Shown: positions 17,837 through 28,041 of the stretch, piece after piece
Layout: every line of letters starts with the position of its first letter
How positions within the stretch are numbered: position 1 is the stretch's first letter
From: Ophiostoma sp. CBS 140.51
Lineage: Eukaryota > Ascomycota > Sordariomycetes > Ophiostomatales > Ophiostomataceae
Direction of reading: 5' to 3'
Length of the DNA: 28,041 nucleotides
Assembly: GCA_029298735.1 (NCBI GenBank)
Contig: JANSLP010000388.1
Span: 1 to 28,041, forward strand
Notes under the pieces: generated by a model
Database searches by the model: none
What the model was told of the DNA's origin: nothing
The model's input: the letters and a program-made list of their open reading frames with translations, nothing else
Made by a program: the position numbers and the translations under genes

Positions 17837-20345
17837 ATGGCGAGCCCACCCCCGCCAACGAACGGCAACGGCCAAAATGATTTTGTGTCAACAACAGTGC
17901 CCACCTCCACCATCGGCGCGGAGGGTGTCGAGCGCAAAAAGAAGATTGCCATCATGACGTCTGGTGGTGACTCGCCCGGCATGAACGGCGTCGTTCGTGC
18001 CTGTGTCCGCATGGCCATCCACCTGGGCTGCGATGCCTTTTGTGTCTACGAGGGCTACGAGGGTCTCGTCAAGGGTGGCGACTATATCCGCCAGATGGAG
18101 TGGCACGACGTGCGTGGCTGGCTGTCCGAGGGCGGCACACTGATTGGCACTGCCCGCTGTATGGAGTTTTACGAGCGGCCTGGCCGCATGAAGGCGGCCA
18201 AGAACATGATTCTCAACGGCATCGACGCCCTCATTATCTGTGGCGGTGACGGTTCGCTGACGGGTGCCGACAAGTTCCGTGCCGAGTGGCCTTCCCTCCT
18301 GGAAGAGCTGGTGCACACGAACCAACTGACGGCCGAGCAGATTGCCCCCTACACACACCTCAACATTGTCGGCCTTGTGGGCTCCATTGACAACGACCTG
18401 TCGGGCACCGATGCCACGATTGGCTGCTACTCGGCGCTGGCCCGTATTTGCGAGATGGTCGACTACATTGAGGCCACAGCCTCATCGCACTCGCGTGCCT
18501 TCGTTATCGAGGTCATGGGACGCCACTGCGGCTGGCTGGCCCTGATGGCCGGTGTGGCCACAGGTGCCGACTTCATCTTCATCCCGGAGAAGCCCCGGGA
18601 GGACAACTGGCGCGAAGAGATGTGCGAGATTGTCATGAAGGTAAGCCCACTGGAGTCCATGAACATGCACTGACTCGAATCAAATTATTTACTAACACAC
18701 TAAGCACCGCAAACTGGGAAAGAGAAAGACAATCGTCATTGTCGCTGAAGGCGCTCACGACCGTTATGGTAACCACATCTCTCCCGAGATGATCCACAAG
18801 CTTCTGGCGGACAAGGACGGTCTCGCCCTTGACACGCGTATCACGACTCTCGGCCACGTCCAGCGCGGTGGTACTGCCGTCGCCTACGACCGTATGCTGT
18901 CCACCCTGCAGGGCGTTGAGGCTGTCCGGGCCGTCATCGAGGCCACTCCCGATTCCGAGACTTGCTTTATCGCTATCACGGAGAACAAGATCGTGCGGAA
19001 GCCTCTCATGGAGGCCGTTCAGGCCACCAAGTCCGTCGCCAGTGCCATCGAGGCCCACGACTTTGACAAGGCCATGAACCTGCGCGATACCGAGTTCTCG
19101 GACCAGTACAAGTCGTACATGATGACGACCACCGTCACCCTCGACAAGCAGCTGCTGTCCACCGAGAAGCGCATGAAGATCGGTTTCATCAACGTTGGTG
19201 CTCCGGCTGGTGGTATGAACGCTGCCATCCGTGCCGGTGTGGCCTACTGCATTTCACGTGGTCACGAGCCCATTGCAATTCATAACGGATTTGCCGGCTT
19301 CTCGCGCCATCACGGCGATAACCCCCAGGGCGCCGTGCGGCCCTTTGACTGGCTCGAGGTCGACGGCTGGGCCAGCAAGGGCGGCTCCGAGATTGGCACC
19401 AACCGTGAGCTGCCGAGCGAGTCGGGCATGGAGCTCATTGCTAACCTCGTCGAGCAATACCGCTTCGACGGCCTATTCCTAATTGGTGGCTTCGAGGCCT
19501 TCCACGCCGTGTCGCAGCTCCGTAAGGCCCGCGACCAGTATCCCTCGCTGTGCATTCCCATGGCCCTATTGCCGGCCACCATCTCCAACAACGTGCCGGG
19601 CACTGAGTACTCGCTCGGCTCGGATACGTGCCTTAACGAGCTCGTCAGCTACTGTGACAAGATCAAGCAGTCGGCTTCGGCCACCCGCCGCCGTGTCTTT
19701 GTCATTGAGACCCAGGGCGGCAAGTGCGGCTACATTGCCACTGTGGCCGGTCTTGGTGTCGGTGCCTCCGCCGTCTACACCCCCGAGGAGGGCGTCAGCC
19801 TCGAAATGCTGGCGGCAGACGTCCGCCACCTTAAGGAAGTGTTTGCCAATGACAAGGGCCAGTCCCGCGCCGGTCGCCTGATCCTTATCAACGAGAAGTC
19901 GAGCCGCGTCTACAGCGCGAAGCTCATTGCCGACATTATCCGCGAAGAGGCGCACAACCGCTTCGAGTCCCGGGACAGCATCCCCGGCCACGTCCAGCAG
20001 GGTGGTGTCCCGTCGCCCATGGACCGGTGCCGTGCCGCCCGTCTGGCCATCAAGTGCATCGAGCACCTCGAGACGTTTGGGTGTAGTGCCCACAACCGTG
20101 TCAAGAAGGACCCGCTGTCCGCCGCTGTTATTGGTATAAAGGGCGCCAGCGTCGTCTTCTCGCCCATGGAGACTCTCGAGGAGACGGAGACGGACTGGCC
20201 CAACCGCCGCCAACGCGCCTCCTACTGGTATGACATGAAGGAGGTCGTTGACGTGCTCGGTGGCCGCCCGGCACACCAGGCGCCCGAGTCCAGTCTCTCG
20301 GGCCTGGCCGCCAAGGACGCCAAGCGCGGTATCATCGGCGAGTAA
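17837..20345 (+). CDS. pfkA: ATP-dependent 6-phosphofructokinase (eukaryotic, duplicated type)
   Basis: Exons 17837-18640 and 18705-20345 encode 814 residues. The 64-nt intron has donor GTAAGC, branch CTAAC and acceptor CTAAG. The enzyme phosphorylates fructose 6-phosphate to fructose 1,6-bisphosphate, the committed step of glycolysis, in the cytosol. The N-terminal catalytic half has GGDSPGMN (43-50), GGDGS (136-140), SIDND (183-187) with catalytic Asp185 and Asp187, and MGRHCGW from 227. The C-terminal half repeats the fold (GFINVGAPAGGMNAAIRAG, GGFEAF). There the catalytic motif reads ISNNVPGTE (from 561), so the acid residues are replaced, as expected for the allosteric half that binds fructose 2,6-bisphosphate in this family. 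The length fits fungal enzymes. The ATG at 17837 has A at -3. The same frame is open back to 17588 but without any ATG. Confidence 0.97.
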
Positions 20346-23300
20346 GAAGTCATCTGGTACGACTACAGACAGCGCTTCTCTCTATACACGGACGGACGGC
20401 CGGCATGGGATACCCAGGACGGGTGTCACGGAGAACGAGGAGTTTTGATTTTTCACTTTTGCTGTTTTGTTTTGCAATGTGGATGGATATATATGGATTA
20501 TGTAATTTGTGCTGGTACATTTGCACACACTGTTTTTTACACTGAAATTTGCATTTTGCATGTTGCGTGTTTTGTTGATTCTCTTTTGATTTGCGTTTCC
20601 ATTTCTTTATCTTTGATATTCTCTCCTGTTCAAATTTACTGTCGTATTGATTTCCTCTCTCGCTCTTCTCTATTCTTCATGTTTTGTTGTTGTTTACTAT
20701 CTGAGTGTTTAAGGTTTCACATGTACTTGTTGACATTTACTGTCATCTACTGTCGAGGAGTGTCTGTTCTAGTTCCGTGTTTACTTCGAAGGTTGTGTCG
20801 TTTTCCCGTCACCAGGCAACATATTTAGAGGACAAGGTCGAGGACATGTCAAATTGACAGTCGTTGACATACCACTCTTGTATAAGTGGACTATAATACG
20901 AGATAGGTACATAAAGGCAAATAAACATAGAAATGAAAACAAGGATGGAAACTGCAGTTGAAAGAAGGGGTGAAGCTGGACCAATCGGCAAGTACACCGA
21001 CAGAGTATGCATATTCTTGTTTGCATACAGTACAGAAACTTGTCGCAAACGGAGCAGGTACACGATTCTGCTTCTAGTCGGAGGGACTGCACACATTCTG
21101 TCTCAAAGGCGCTCCTCGACAATGACTTGCCAGTGAGTTCCATATTTACTCTCCGGCACCCGTGTTTACGAGTATGCCGAGTCTGAGACGGTAGTGATTT
21201 GATTGTTTTGCCACATCAAGGGGCGTTCAATTGCAGACCAAACATTGAAGCTCATAAAGTAGTATCCTGTGGAGGACACGGAAACCTCCGTTGATGGCTC
21301 TTCCTGTGCAGTTTCATGTGACTCGTCCGGCATCGTTTTCCTCCCTTGTCCCTGCGAGGCTGGTGATTTATGCATACGCCATGCTTTTTTTGAGCAAGTA
21401 TATCGGACTCGGGCGGTAGCTGCCGCCCCGAGGACATGTGACGGTTGCAGTGTTCATGATGCCTGGCCAGGTTAAGCAGTAGCTTTACTTTTCGTCGTGG
21501 TGACCACCTCTATGAGAGGCAGCTCGGCCCCGAGCCCCGGTGAGTTTTTGAGGGTGTTTGGTGACCGCCCCTCTTTCTGCAGGTTCGGGAATTCGGGGCA
21601 ATCGGGGCTCCCATGTCCCCATTGGGAAATGCCGTGCAGACGACAGATTTCAGCTGCAAATTTCAAAATGTAAAACGTATCAGACCTGAAAGTCAGCAAT
21701 AATACTTTACAGAAGCAAGCATGCCCAGCTGACATGTCTACGCTGATTTACTGCGTCTGCGTGTGGAGGATTTGCTCATCAAAAGATGTTTTGCAGAACC
21801 GCCTGCATCATGAATTTGGGACTTTAGACGGCACTCTGATAGCCTTTTTTTTTTTTTAAAGGACAAACGGAGCTTGTACGGCCCCGTTTTCTTGAGCCTG
21901 TTAACACCTTTACTGTCCATCTTCTCGGCTTGTTCCGTACTTTCTTTTCTCTTGGATCGTCGATGAATATTCACGATGAAGCAACGATGTATGTTTACTA
22001 CTCACACGCCCACAAAGTCTATTTCCGCCATACTTCCGTACTTCCATATCCGTGCTCCCCTTTTACAGATTACATCGCATCACAGACCCGGGTCATCATT
22101 TTTCAACCTTCTGTCCGTGTACCGGCCAAATCAGAAGAATGCATCTCGTTGTGCATCGTGGGACGAGCAAGACAACGGTGAGTCTTGCGAGTCTTGGAGA
22201 AACCAAAAATGGAATCACCATATCCTGTCGCCGCACGTTTAGCGTCGTCCTTTCTTTCTTATCCTTTTGTACCCCTCCATCTTTACATCTAGCTCCAACA
22301 GCCACGCTTTTGCCTTGTAAGCACACTGGGAGCACCAAACACTAGGAGAAAAGACAAGGGGCCCAGAATGTTGTGGCCGTTGGTGATGTTGGCAATGATT
22401 TATATACGGCGGTCTGTTTTCGTAGATGTGATCTTATTGTATCCCTTGGACACGAACGTTAGCCGGTGAAGGTTCAGCAATACTTGATGTGTTATCATTG
22501 ATGATTGATTTGGCTCCTATGTTCGGCGACCTATATTTTGGCCTCCTTCTCCAAAGTCTTCAAGGTCTTCTCCAAAAGATACAAGTCTAGTCAGAATAGA
22601 CACCAAACACGAAATCACGTTTTCTGTGTTCTTTTTTTCCGCGTGGCCCATCGTCCGCGTTCGATCGACTTCGTCCGAAGTAATCTGGTGGTCGAACGTG
22701 TCGTTGCTCTCGACGGGCATCGGCGACTTTGGCCGTTCGAGGTCCAGGCGATCATCGACTTTCGTTGCCGTTTCGGCCAACTACCAGCCCAACGGGGCAT
22801 CCCTGTTTTTTTTATTCTTTTTTCATCTTGCTCTTCATCTTGCTCACGTTCTGCCAGACTGGAGTTATCTACGGATATCAATGCCGTGTCCCATCATGGA
22901 TCTTGTCTGTTCGCTGTCATCTTATCCTTGCTTTTCTGTCATCAGTTTTTCCTCTTCTTATTTTTTCGTTGTTGTGCTTGCCTTTTCCTTCTTCTTTTCT
23001 CCGCCGTTCGGTGGACTGTGGGGGTGAGCGTTTCCGTTTCTGGTTTCTGGGAAGAGATGTGGACAGGCCCCCTTGGAACTCGCAGCTTACAGGTTCCGGT
23101 CTCCGTCAGAAAGTGCAAGAGATGTTGAACTACGAAGTAGGAAAACTATCGGTGTTAAGGCTGGGGATGAGGTCCTTTAGGGACATTTCGAGGCATTGGA
23201 ACAACATCCTAAAACGGTTAGACTGAGCGACTTCCGTTTTAGAATTTTCACCGTTTTCTATTCCTGTGGCTCACTGTAGTTCCTGTAAAATAGGGCACTA

Positions 23301-25486
23301 CAGAAGACTTTAGGGGCCAATGTGCACAAACATTACGTCAGGGAACACACCCCAAAAGGAAGCCCGGGAAAACGGCCACACTACTGTACGGGGGATGCTC
23401 GCGGCTTCGGCATTCGCCCGCCTTCACTTTAAGGGAGAAGTCCCCACCCCTCCAGAAGCAAAGACCAAAAGACCAGATCAAACCCCATTCGAACTCCGTG
23501 CATAGTAAAAACAAACCTCCGCGGGACGACACCCACCCCATGGAAATCCCGTTCGTCAATCTTTCGTGCATGTCTCCTTTTGACGGCAGGCATTTTTGTG
23601 AAGAGGGTCTAAATGCCTCGTGGAAATAAAGATGGCTGTAAAAGGGGGGAAGGAGAAAGGGACAGGGGAAGGTGGTTCTTTGCATGGAAACCATTGACGA
23701 CACAATCGCGGTCAACGCGGTTTATTCTCGAGATAAACCTTGAGGCTCCATCTAGTACTCCAAACGAGGTGCACACCTACAAACTTACGATCGCGATACA
23801 TACTCCTTCTCCTGCCCCGTTCTTTGGTTTTTCTCGGGCAACGAGACACATATCTCGCGCTCTCATGCCACAACAAGACGCCCTCTTCCGTGCCCGAGCC
23901 AGTGGGTAGTCTGGATATGCGTCTTTTGTTTTATGTTTGAGGTTCTCTTTTGACGGCAGCAATGTACGGCAAGCGGTCACGATAACCACAGGGCAAGTTC
24001 ATGATCGACGATAATCCAACGGCAGATGCCGTGATGAACTGTCCAGACATGGTCTGGGCTCGCGGTACTTTCTTCCTGCGTCTGTCCAATATTAATACTC
24101 GGAAAGGCACACAAGACCGTACTGACCCATACATTGCAACTGTAAACTCTGTCACGGACGTCTCAGCCGTTGCGATCAAAGGACGAACAGCGGACGGACA
24201 TGGCCAGGACGGGCACACTTCTTTTTTTGACACGATACTTTCCGGAAATGCATAAACTGTCATGTGGTGCCGACACACCACACCAAAGGCGCATGCTAGC
24301 TCTTTCCATATTCCCTCACCTCACCGATTTCGATCAAAGTACATTGAGCAAAAAGGGAAATTGTGGGGGTGGACTCTATTCCAGATGCACCTCCCTTGCA
24401 AAAGCGAGACATATTCGTCCAATGCCTGCCGTGCGAAGAAAGGAAAGAGCAGGGGGCCTCTATGGGTGTGGTAGGAGAACAAGGAAGGCGCGAAGACGCG
24501 ATGCCGTTATGTCAACCAACCACCACTCACGACTAAAGGTAGGAACAAGAATAGCCTCATCGTAGCAGCCGCGTTGTTTCCTTTCTGATCTCCATCACAT
24601 ATCTTGTCGAGCTTGTCTTGTGCCCCAGAAAATCGGCACACATCTCTCCGTGCATCGTCACGTCCCCGTCGTCAGGGCGGGGCCCAGACCACCCCGACGC
24701 CGAGAGAGCGAGAAGAACATATCATATCTTCATACGGCAGGTAGAAGTACACCACATCCAAGGATTAAGCTCAATCCACATTCCGTGTTCCGAGTGCCAA
24801 GGCTGCATAAACAGCGTCCTCTCTAGCAAAAACGAAAAAAGAACTTACAGGGAAGAAAAAGCGTCATATGGCAGCCATCGGATTGGATATGTTGTCCGTC
24901 AAGCCCGTCGAGTTTTGTTTAGTTCGTCCTCCCCGCGTGTGCATCATCGACCCAGCCTCTTGGTATCTGTCTTTTGGACGGTCTCTTGATACACCGGCCC
25001 GCACTGGGCGCAGCTCTGGACAATCGAGACAGTCAAGAGGTGTAGATGTAGACAAAAAAGTGATCATATGGCCCACCATCAACGAAAAAAACAAACAACA
25101 GAAAGAAACTGATAGGACGAACCGGCAACCAAGATTCGAGGCTAGAAGCTTTCCCGGGATGTCCCCTTTTCTAGTTCCAATATATGGTTGCGTTGTGTTG
25201 CACTCTGTGGTGTTTTTGGCGGCTGTCTTATATCTTGTAGTTCTCGCTGAGATGGCCAAGATTTTAAGGGCGAGACCGAGGCGAGAGCGACAGCAAGCCA
25301 GTACCCCGTAAATACTCGTTGGATAGAGCGCAGAAACATACGTATGGACTACTCGTAGTTACGCTCGCACGTCAATGAAGTGGACAAAATCTAAGGGGGG
25401 GCCCAAAAATTCAAAAGGATTTGCTTGTTCTTCTTTTTCGTGGAAACGTCACCGCGCGCGAGCGCAATTAGAACAGCCTTGTTTTT

Positions 25487-25502
25487 GAGAGAGAGAGAGA
25501 GA
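25487..25502 (+). repeat. (GA)8 microsatellite
   Basis: Eight consecutive GA dinucleotides preceded by a T run, ending in GCTCGG. This is a simple sequence repeat in the gene-poor part of the window. Confidence 0.9.
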
Positions 25503-26699
25503 GCTCGGCCAAAACAATTATTTTTTGTGGACGCTCGCCTCTCGTCTAGATCCATGCGCGCGAGACTGATAAGGTGGAAGCTGACGAAAAACAATCACGA
25601 GAGTTTTAAAGGTGTAGGAACGTACAATCTACGGAGACGAAACACGGCAGTCGTGGTCGTAAGAATAGTATTGAATAGTAGTCGAGGCCACCAAGTAAAT
25701 TTCCCGTCGCCGTTGTTCGCCTTCGTTCGCCGTTGGATTCGATCTTTTAGGCTTTCTTTTTCTTTGTACTGTGAAGGGGGTTAATTGTTACCAACGCCTT
25801 GAACGCCCAAACTGCCAAACGTCCAAACGCCCCAGTGCCTCAAAAACAACGTGCCGGTCGTATCTCGGCATCTGCACCGTTCGCCTCGTCGCCTTGTTTC
25901 GCCTTATTATGATTTATGTCTGTTGTACAATTTTATACTGGGGACTTCTCCATGTACAAACAAACTTTGGTCTGGCCACCGAGGCCCAAGGTCTGAATCA
26001 AAACGTCCTTGTCCACAGTGGCTCTCAGATCCTCACCGGGTTTCGTCCCTCTTCACCACGATCCTTCAATTTCTATCTAAACGCTATAAACGATAACGAG
26101 AAGGAGACGGGGCAGGAATACAAACAAAGAGTTGTAGCAAGCCATAAAATATCGACTCGATAAAATCGGGCCAAGAAGTGCAAAAAAGGACGCACCCGTC
26201 TCCGTGAGCTCGGCATGCCCACTCTTTTCTTTATTTCGTTAATGTTTTGTCGTCATATTTTTGCGTTCCTGGGCACTTTCTCACCCCTCGAACGTCGTAC
26301 AACGTCGGAACTTTCTCACCGTTTCTGACCCACGTAAAGAATTCTTCTGGAAGCTTTCTTTTCTCTCCTCGCTGTTGGCCGCCCTTAATTCTCACACCTT
26401 GCGGGTTGCTAGCGTGGAAGACGTAGTGTGCTTTCTTCTTGCTCTGGCATTCATTATGAGTCGAGTCGTCGTTAACGTTCACTGCAGCTATCACATCTAT
26501 TACGTTGTTGTTTCCATATATTTTCTTGCTCACAAACTCACTATTGACAGAACTTTCTTTTGTTTTTCTCCTTCGCTTTGCCTGATGTCTTTCTCTTCAC
26601 TAGCATTGGGTGCCAAGACCTCTATTGGTGAAAGCTAAACCATATTGCCGTCTTCCGTCTTCCGTCCTCCGTTCCCACGCGAGAATAAGAACGTTGTCC

Positions 26700-26716
26700 T
26701 TTTTTTTTTTTTTTTT
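26700..26716 (+). repeat. 17-T homopolymer run
   Basis: An uninterrupted run of 17 T in the gene-poor part, the longest homopolymer I saw in the window. Other runs are 15 A at 9668-9682 and 13 T at 21845-21857. Such runs are prone to length errors in sequencing. Confidence 0.9.
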
Positions 26717-27986
26717 GTGGCTCCCAGTTTTGGTTCCTTTCTTTTTGAGGGGCACTTTTTTATTTTCAGTTTCTTCCGGTCTTTTGACGTCGAGTCGTGG
26801 ACTAGCCTCTCGGTCTCGGGCTCGCAAATGTGTCCAGGCCCTTTTGGTCGTCTATCACAGCGTTGCATAATGCACGTCCCCTTTCCCTTCCACGTCTCCT
26901 TTCATAAAATAAAATTGCACAAAAATGTTCCATAATACTGGGAGTGACCGTCCCGCTTAGAACGGCAGCCGTGTACGACTTCAATGACTTGGACGACATC
27001 ACAGGGCCTTGCACAAATGCACAAAGGGCACAGATGCACAACGACCAAGAACGGATGCTCCACATGCCGAGGATCAGCTATATCCTATTCCAGCACATCG
27101 TTTGCGACAAATCATCGACCGGCGCATGGGATTAAGCTCATACCGTCCTACGTCGGTGCCGTCGTGGCCTTTTTCATGTTTAGATGTTGAGTACTTTTTT
27201 CCCAGACCCACGAGTGCCCACGTCAAACTTTTTTTTGGTGAGTGTCCTATGTCCTTTCTCCAGCGTTGCATCTCGATGTCGATGCGCCCCTTTTAGCCCA
27301 TTTGTTTTTGTGCATACCACTCCCGGGTTGAGAGCCTTCCGCTCTTTGAAAAGTCGAATCATGAATAAAACATCCAGAACGGAAACGGTATAACGGCTCC
27401 CGTTTTTGTTGCCCTTTCCCTGTCTCGCCTGTTTACTGCGGAACCTTTTTATATGATGAAAAGGAACATGGACAGGAACAGGAAATGCCCGAATCCCGGG
27501 TTCGTGTCGAGTCCGACTTTCAACATCCAACCCCTTTCAATGAACCATCGAACTGCTCGTACGACTGCTTATTTCTTTTCTCTGACTGGTCATTCTCAAG
27601 ATATCGAAAATGAAAATAAGGGGCGGGATTCAAAGGTCGATCATTGCTGTGCAGTTCTTGGCAGTCAATTTTTTTGTGAGTTGTTAGTGCCCGTTTGTAT
27701 GTGCACGCGTGCCTCTGCCCTTTTTGCAGTGTACAGAGTACAGTGGCGCACGACTGGGAATGAAAACCCCGATGCCGGGTTTGCTGAATACCCCGACCGT
27801 GTCTTTGCCCGCGCCCTTTTTTGCGCTATCTCCATGGAGACACCAAGAGTCCGAAACGGTCATTCGAGGTCCCCTTCGTTTCTCCCAAGCTTTTTTCTGT
27901 TCAGCCTGCTCGGCCGACAGAAAACAGAGAAGAAGAAAAAGCGGTACTCGTGCCACGCCCCACTTATTTGGATCTCGTTGGACTCG

Positions 27987-28003
27987 CACCACCTAAGGTG
28001 GTG
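27987..28003. repeat. Near-perfect palindrome CACCACCTAAGGTGGTG
   Basis: Eight-base arms CACCACCT and AGGTGGTG flank a single A. It lies immediately before the 17-bp tandem repeats, and its left arm resembles their start (CACCACC). It may mark the boundary of the repeat array. Confidence 0.7.
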
Positions 28004-28005
28004 CT

Positions 28006-28041
28006 CACCACCCTAATGACCACACCACCCTAATGACCACA
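28006..28041 (+). repeat. Start of a 17-bp tandem repeat, cut by the window end
   Basis: The unit CACCACCCTAATGACCA occurs twice without mismatch (28006-28022 and 28023-28039), and a third copy begins at 28040. Each unit contains one CCCTAA, the hexamer of the common fungal telomere repeat, but embedded in a longer unit. The true array length lies outside the window. Confidence 0.75.

Larger units (their letters stand above)
20346..28041. other. 7.7-kb region with no supportable gene
   Basis: After the phosphofructokinase stop come about 450 bases of T-rich 3' flank. The rest shows many short open frames on both strands, none with a recognised domain, sustained codon bias or a convincing intron set. 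The longest are 207 codons (22505-23128, without a strong start) and 187 codons from ATG 27453. Composition is patchy: GC-rich islands at about 21400-21620 and 22650-22800, T-rich stretches at 20450-20800 and 22800-23020, and homopolymer runs. I saw no transposase, reverse transcriptase, long terminal repeats, rRNA or tRNA. Small or fast-evolving genes and non-coding RNAs cannot be excluded. Confidence 0.5.

Noticed and set aside
22505..23128. 207-codon plus-strand frame in the gene-poor tract
   Set aside because: Phe/Ser/Cys-rich translation of T-rich DNA, no domain, and competing frames are equally open.
23931..24281. Overlapping open frames on both strands (84 and 116 codons)
   Set aside because: Neither shows codon bias or a known motif, and both being open together points to chance.
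27453..28016. 187-codon frame from an ATG near the window end
   Set aside because: Starts with a real ATG, but composition shifts along its length, it runs into the tandem repeat, and no domain is recognisable. Not enough to call a gene.
20346..28041. Search for tRNA, CRISPR-like arrays and transposon ends
   Set aside because: GTTCGA-like words occur (for example near 22665 and 22733) but without a matching A box or cloverleaf. No spaced repeats, transposase or long terminal repeats were seen.

Overview
The window reads as nuclear DNA of a filamentous ascomycete (Pezizomycotina, most likely Sordariomycetes). The evidence is 51-64 nt introns with GTAAGT-type donors and CTAAC/CTCAC branch points, GC-rich third codon positions, CT-rich 5' leaders, purine at -3 of the start codons, and proteins that are recognisably fungal: Gpi2, an NDR-type kinase of the Dbf2/Sid2/SidB class, Med17, and a duplicated eukaryotic phosphofructokinase. 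I could not fix the species.

Layout. 744-2897 (+): GPI2/PIG-C, a subunit of the first enzyme of GPI-anchor synthesis, with a very long low-complexity loop. 4053-6320 (+): Dbf2-family kinase (septation/mitotic exit). Its TAG stop is followed, in the same frame, by 233 further open, coding-looking, Gln-rich codons (6321-7022). 8478-9128 (+, one intron): an unrecognised, probably disordered Ser/Thr-Pro-rich protein with an RVSF motif built at the splice junction. 11835-12792 (+, one intron): a secreted, Gly/Trp-rich, GPI-anchor-type protein with a Cys-rich head. 13072-15726 (-, one intron): Mediator subunit Med17, convergent with the previous gene. 17837-20345 (+, one intron): ATP-dependent 6-phosphofructokinase, divergent from MED17 across about 2.1 kb. 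20346-28041: 7.7 kb in which I can support no gene; it ends in the start of a 17-bp tandem repeat.

How the genes relate. Most are housekeeping genes that are not obviously linked in function. Two loose themes can be seen: GPI anchoring (GPI2 and a likely GPI-anchored client) and mitotic-exit signalling (the Dbf2-type kinase, and beside it a small protein with seven full CDK consensus sites, an RxxS site and a PP1-docking-type motif). The most interesting signal is the interrupted C-terminal extension of the kinase. It may be stop-codon readthrough, removal of the stop by an alternative intron, or a recent CAG-to-TAG nonsense change.
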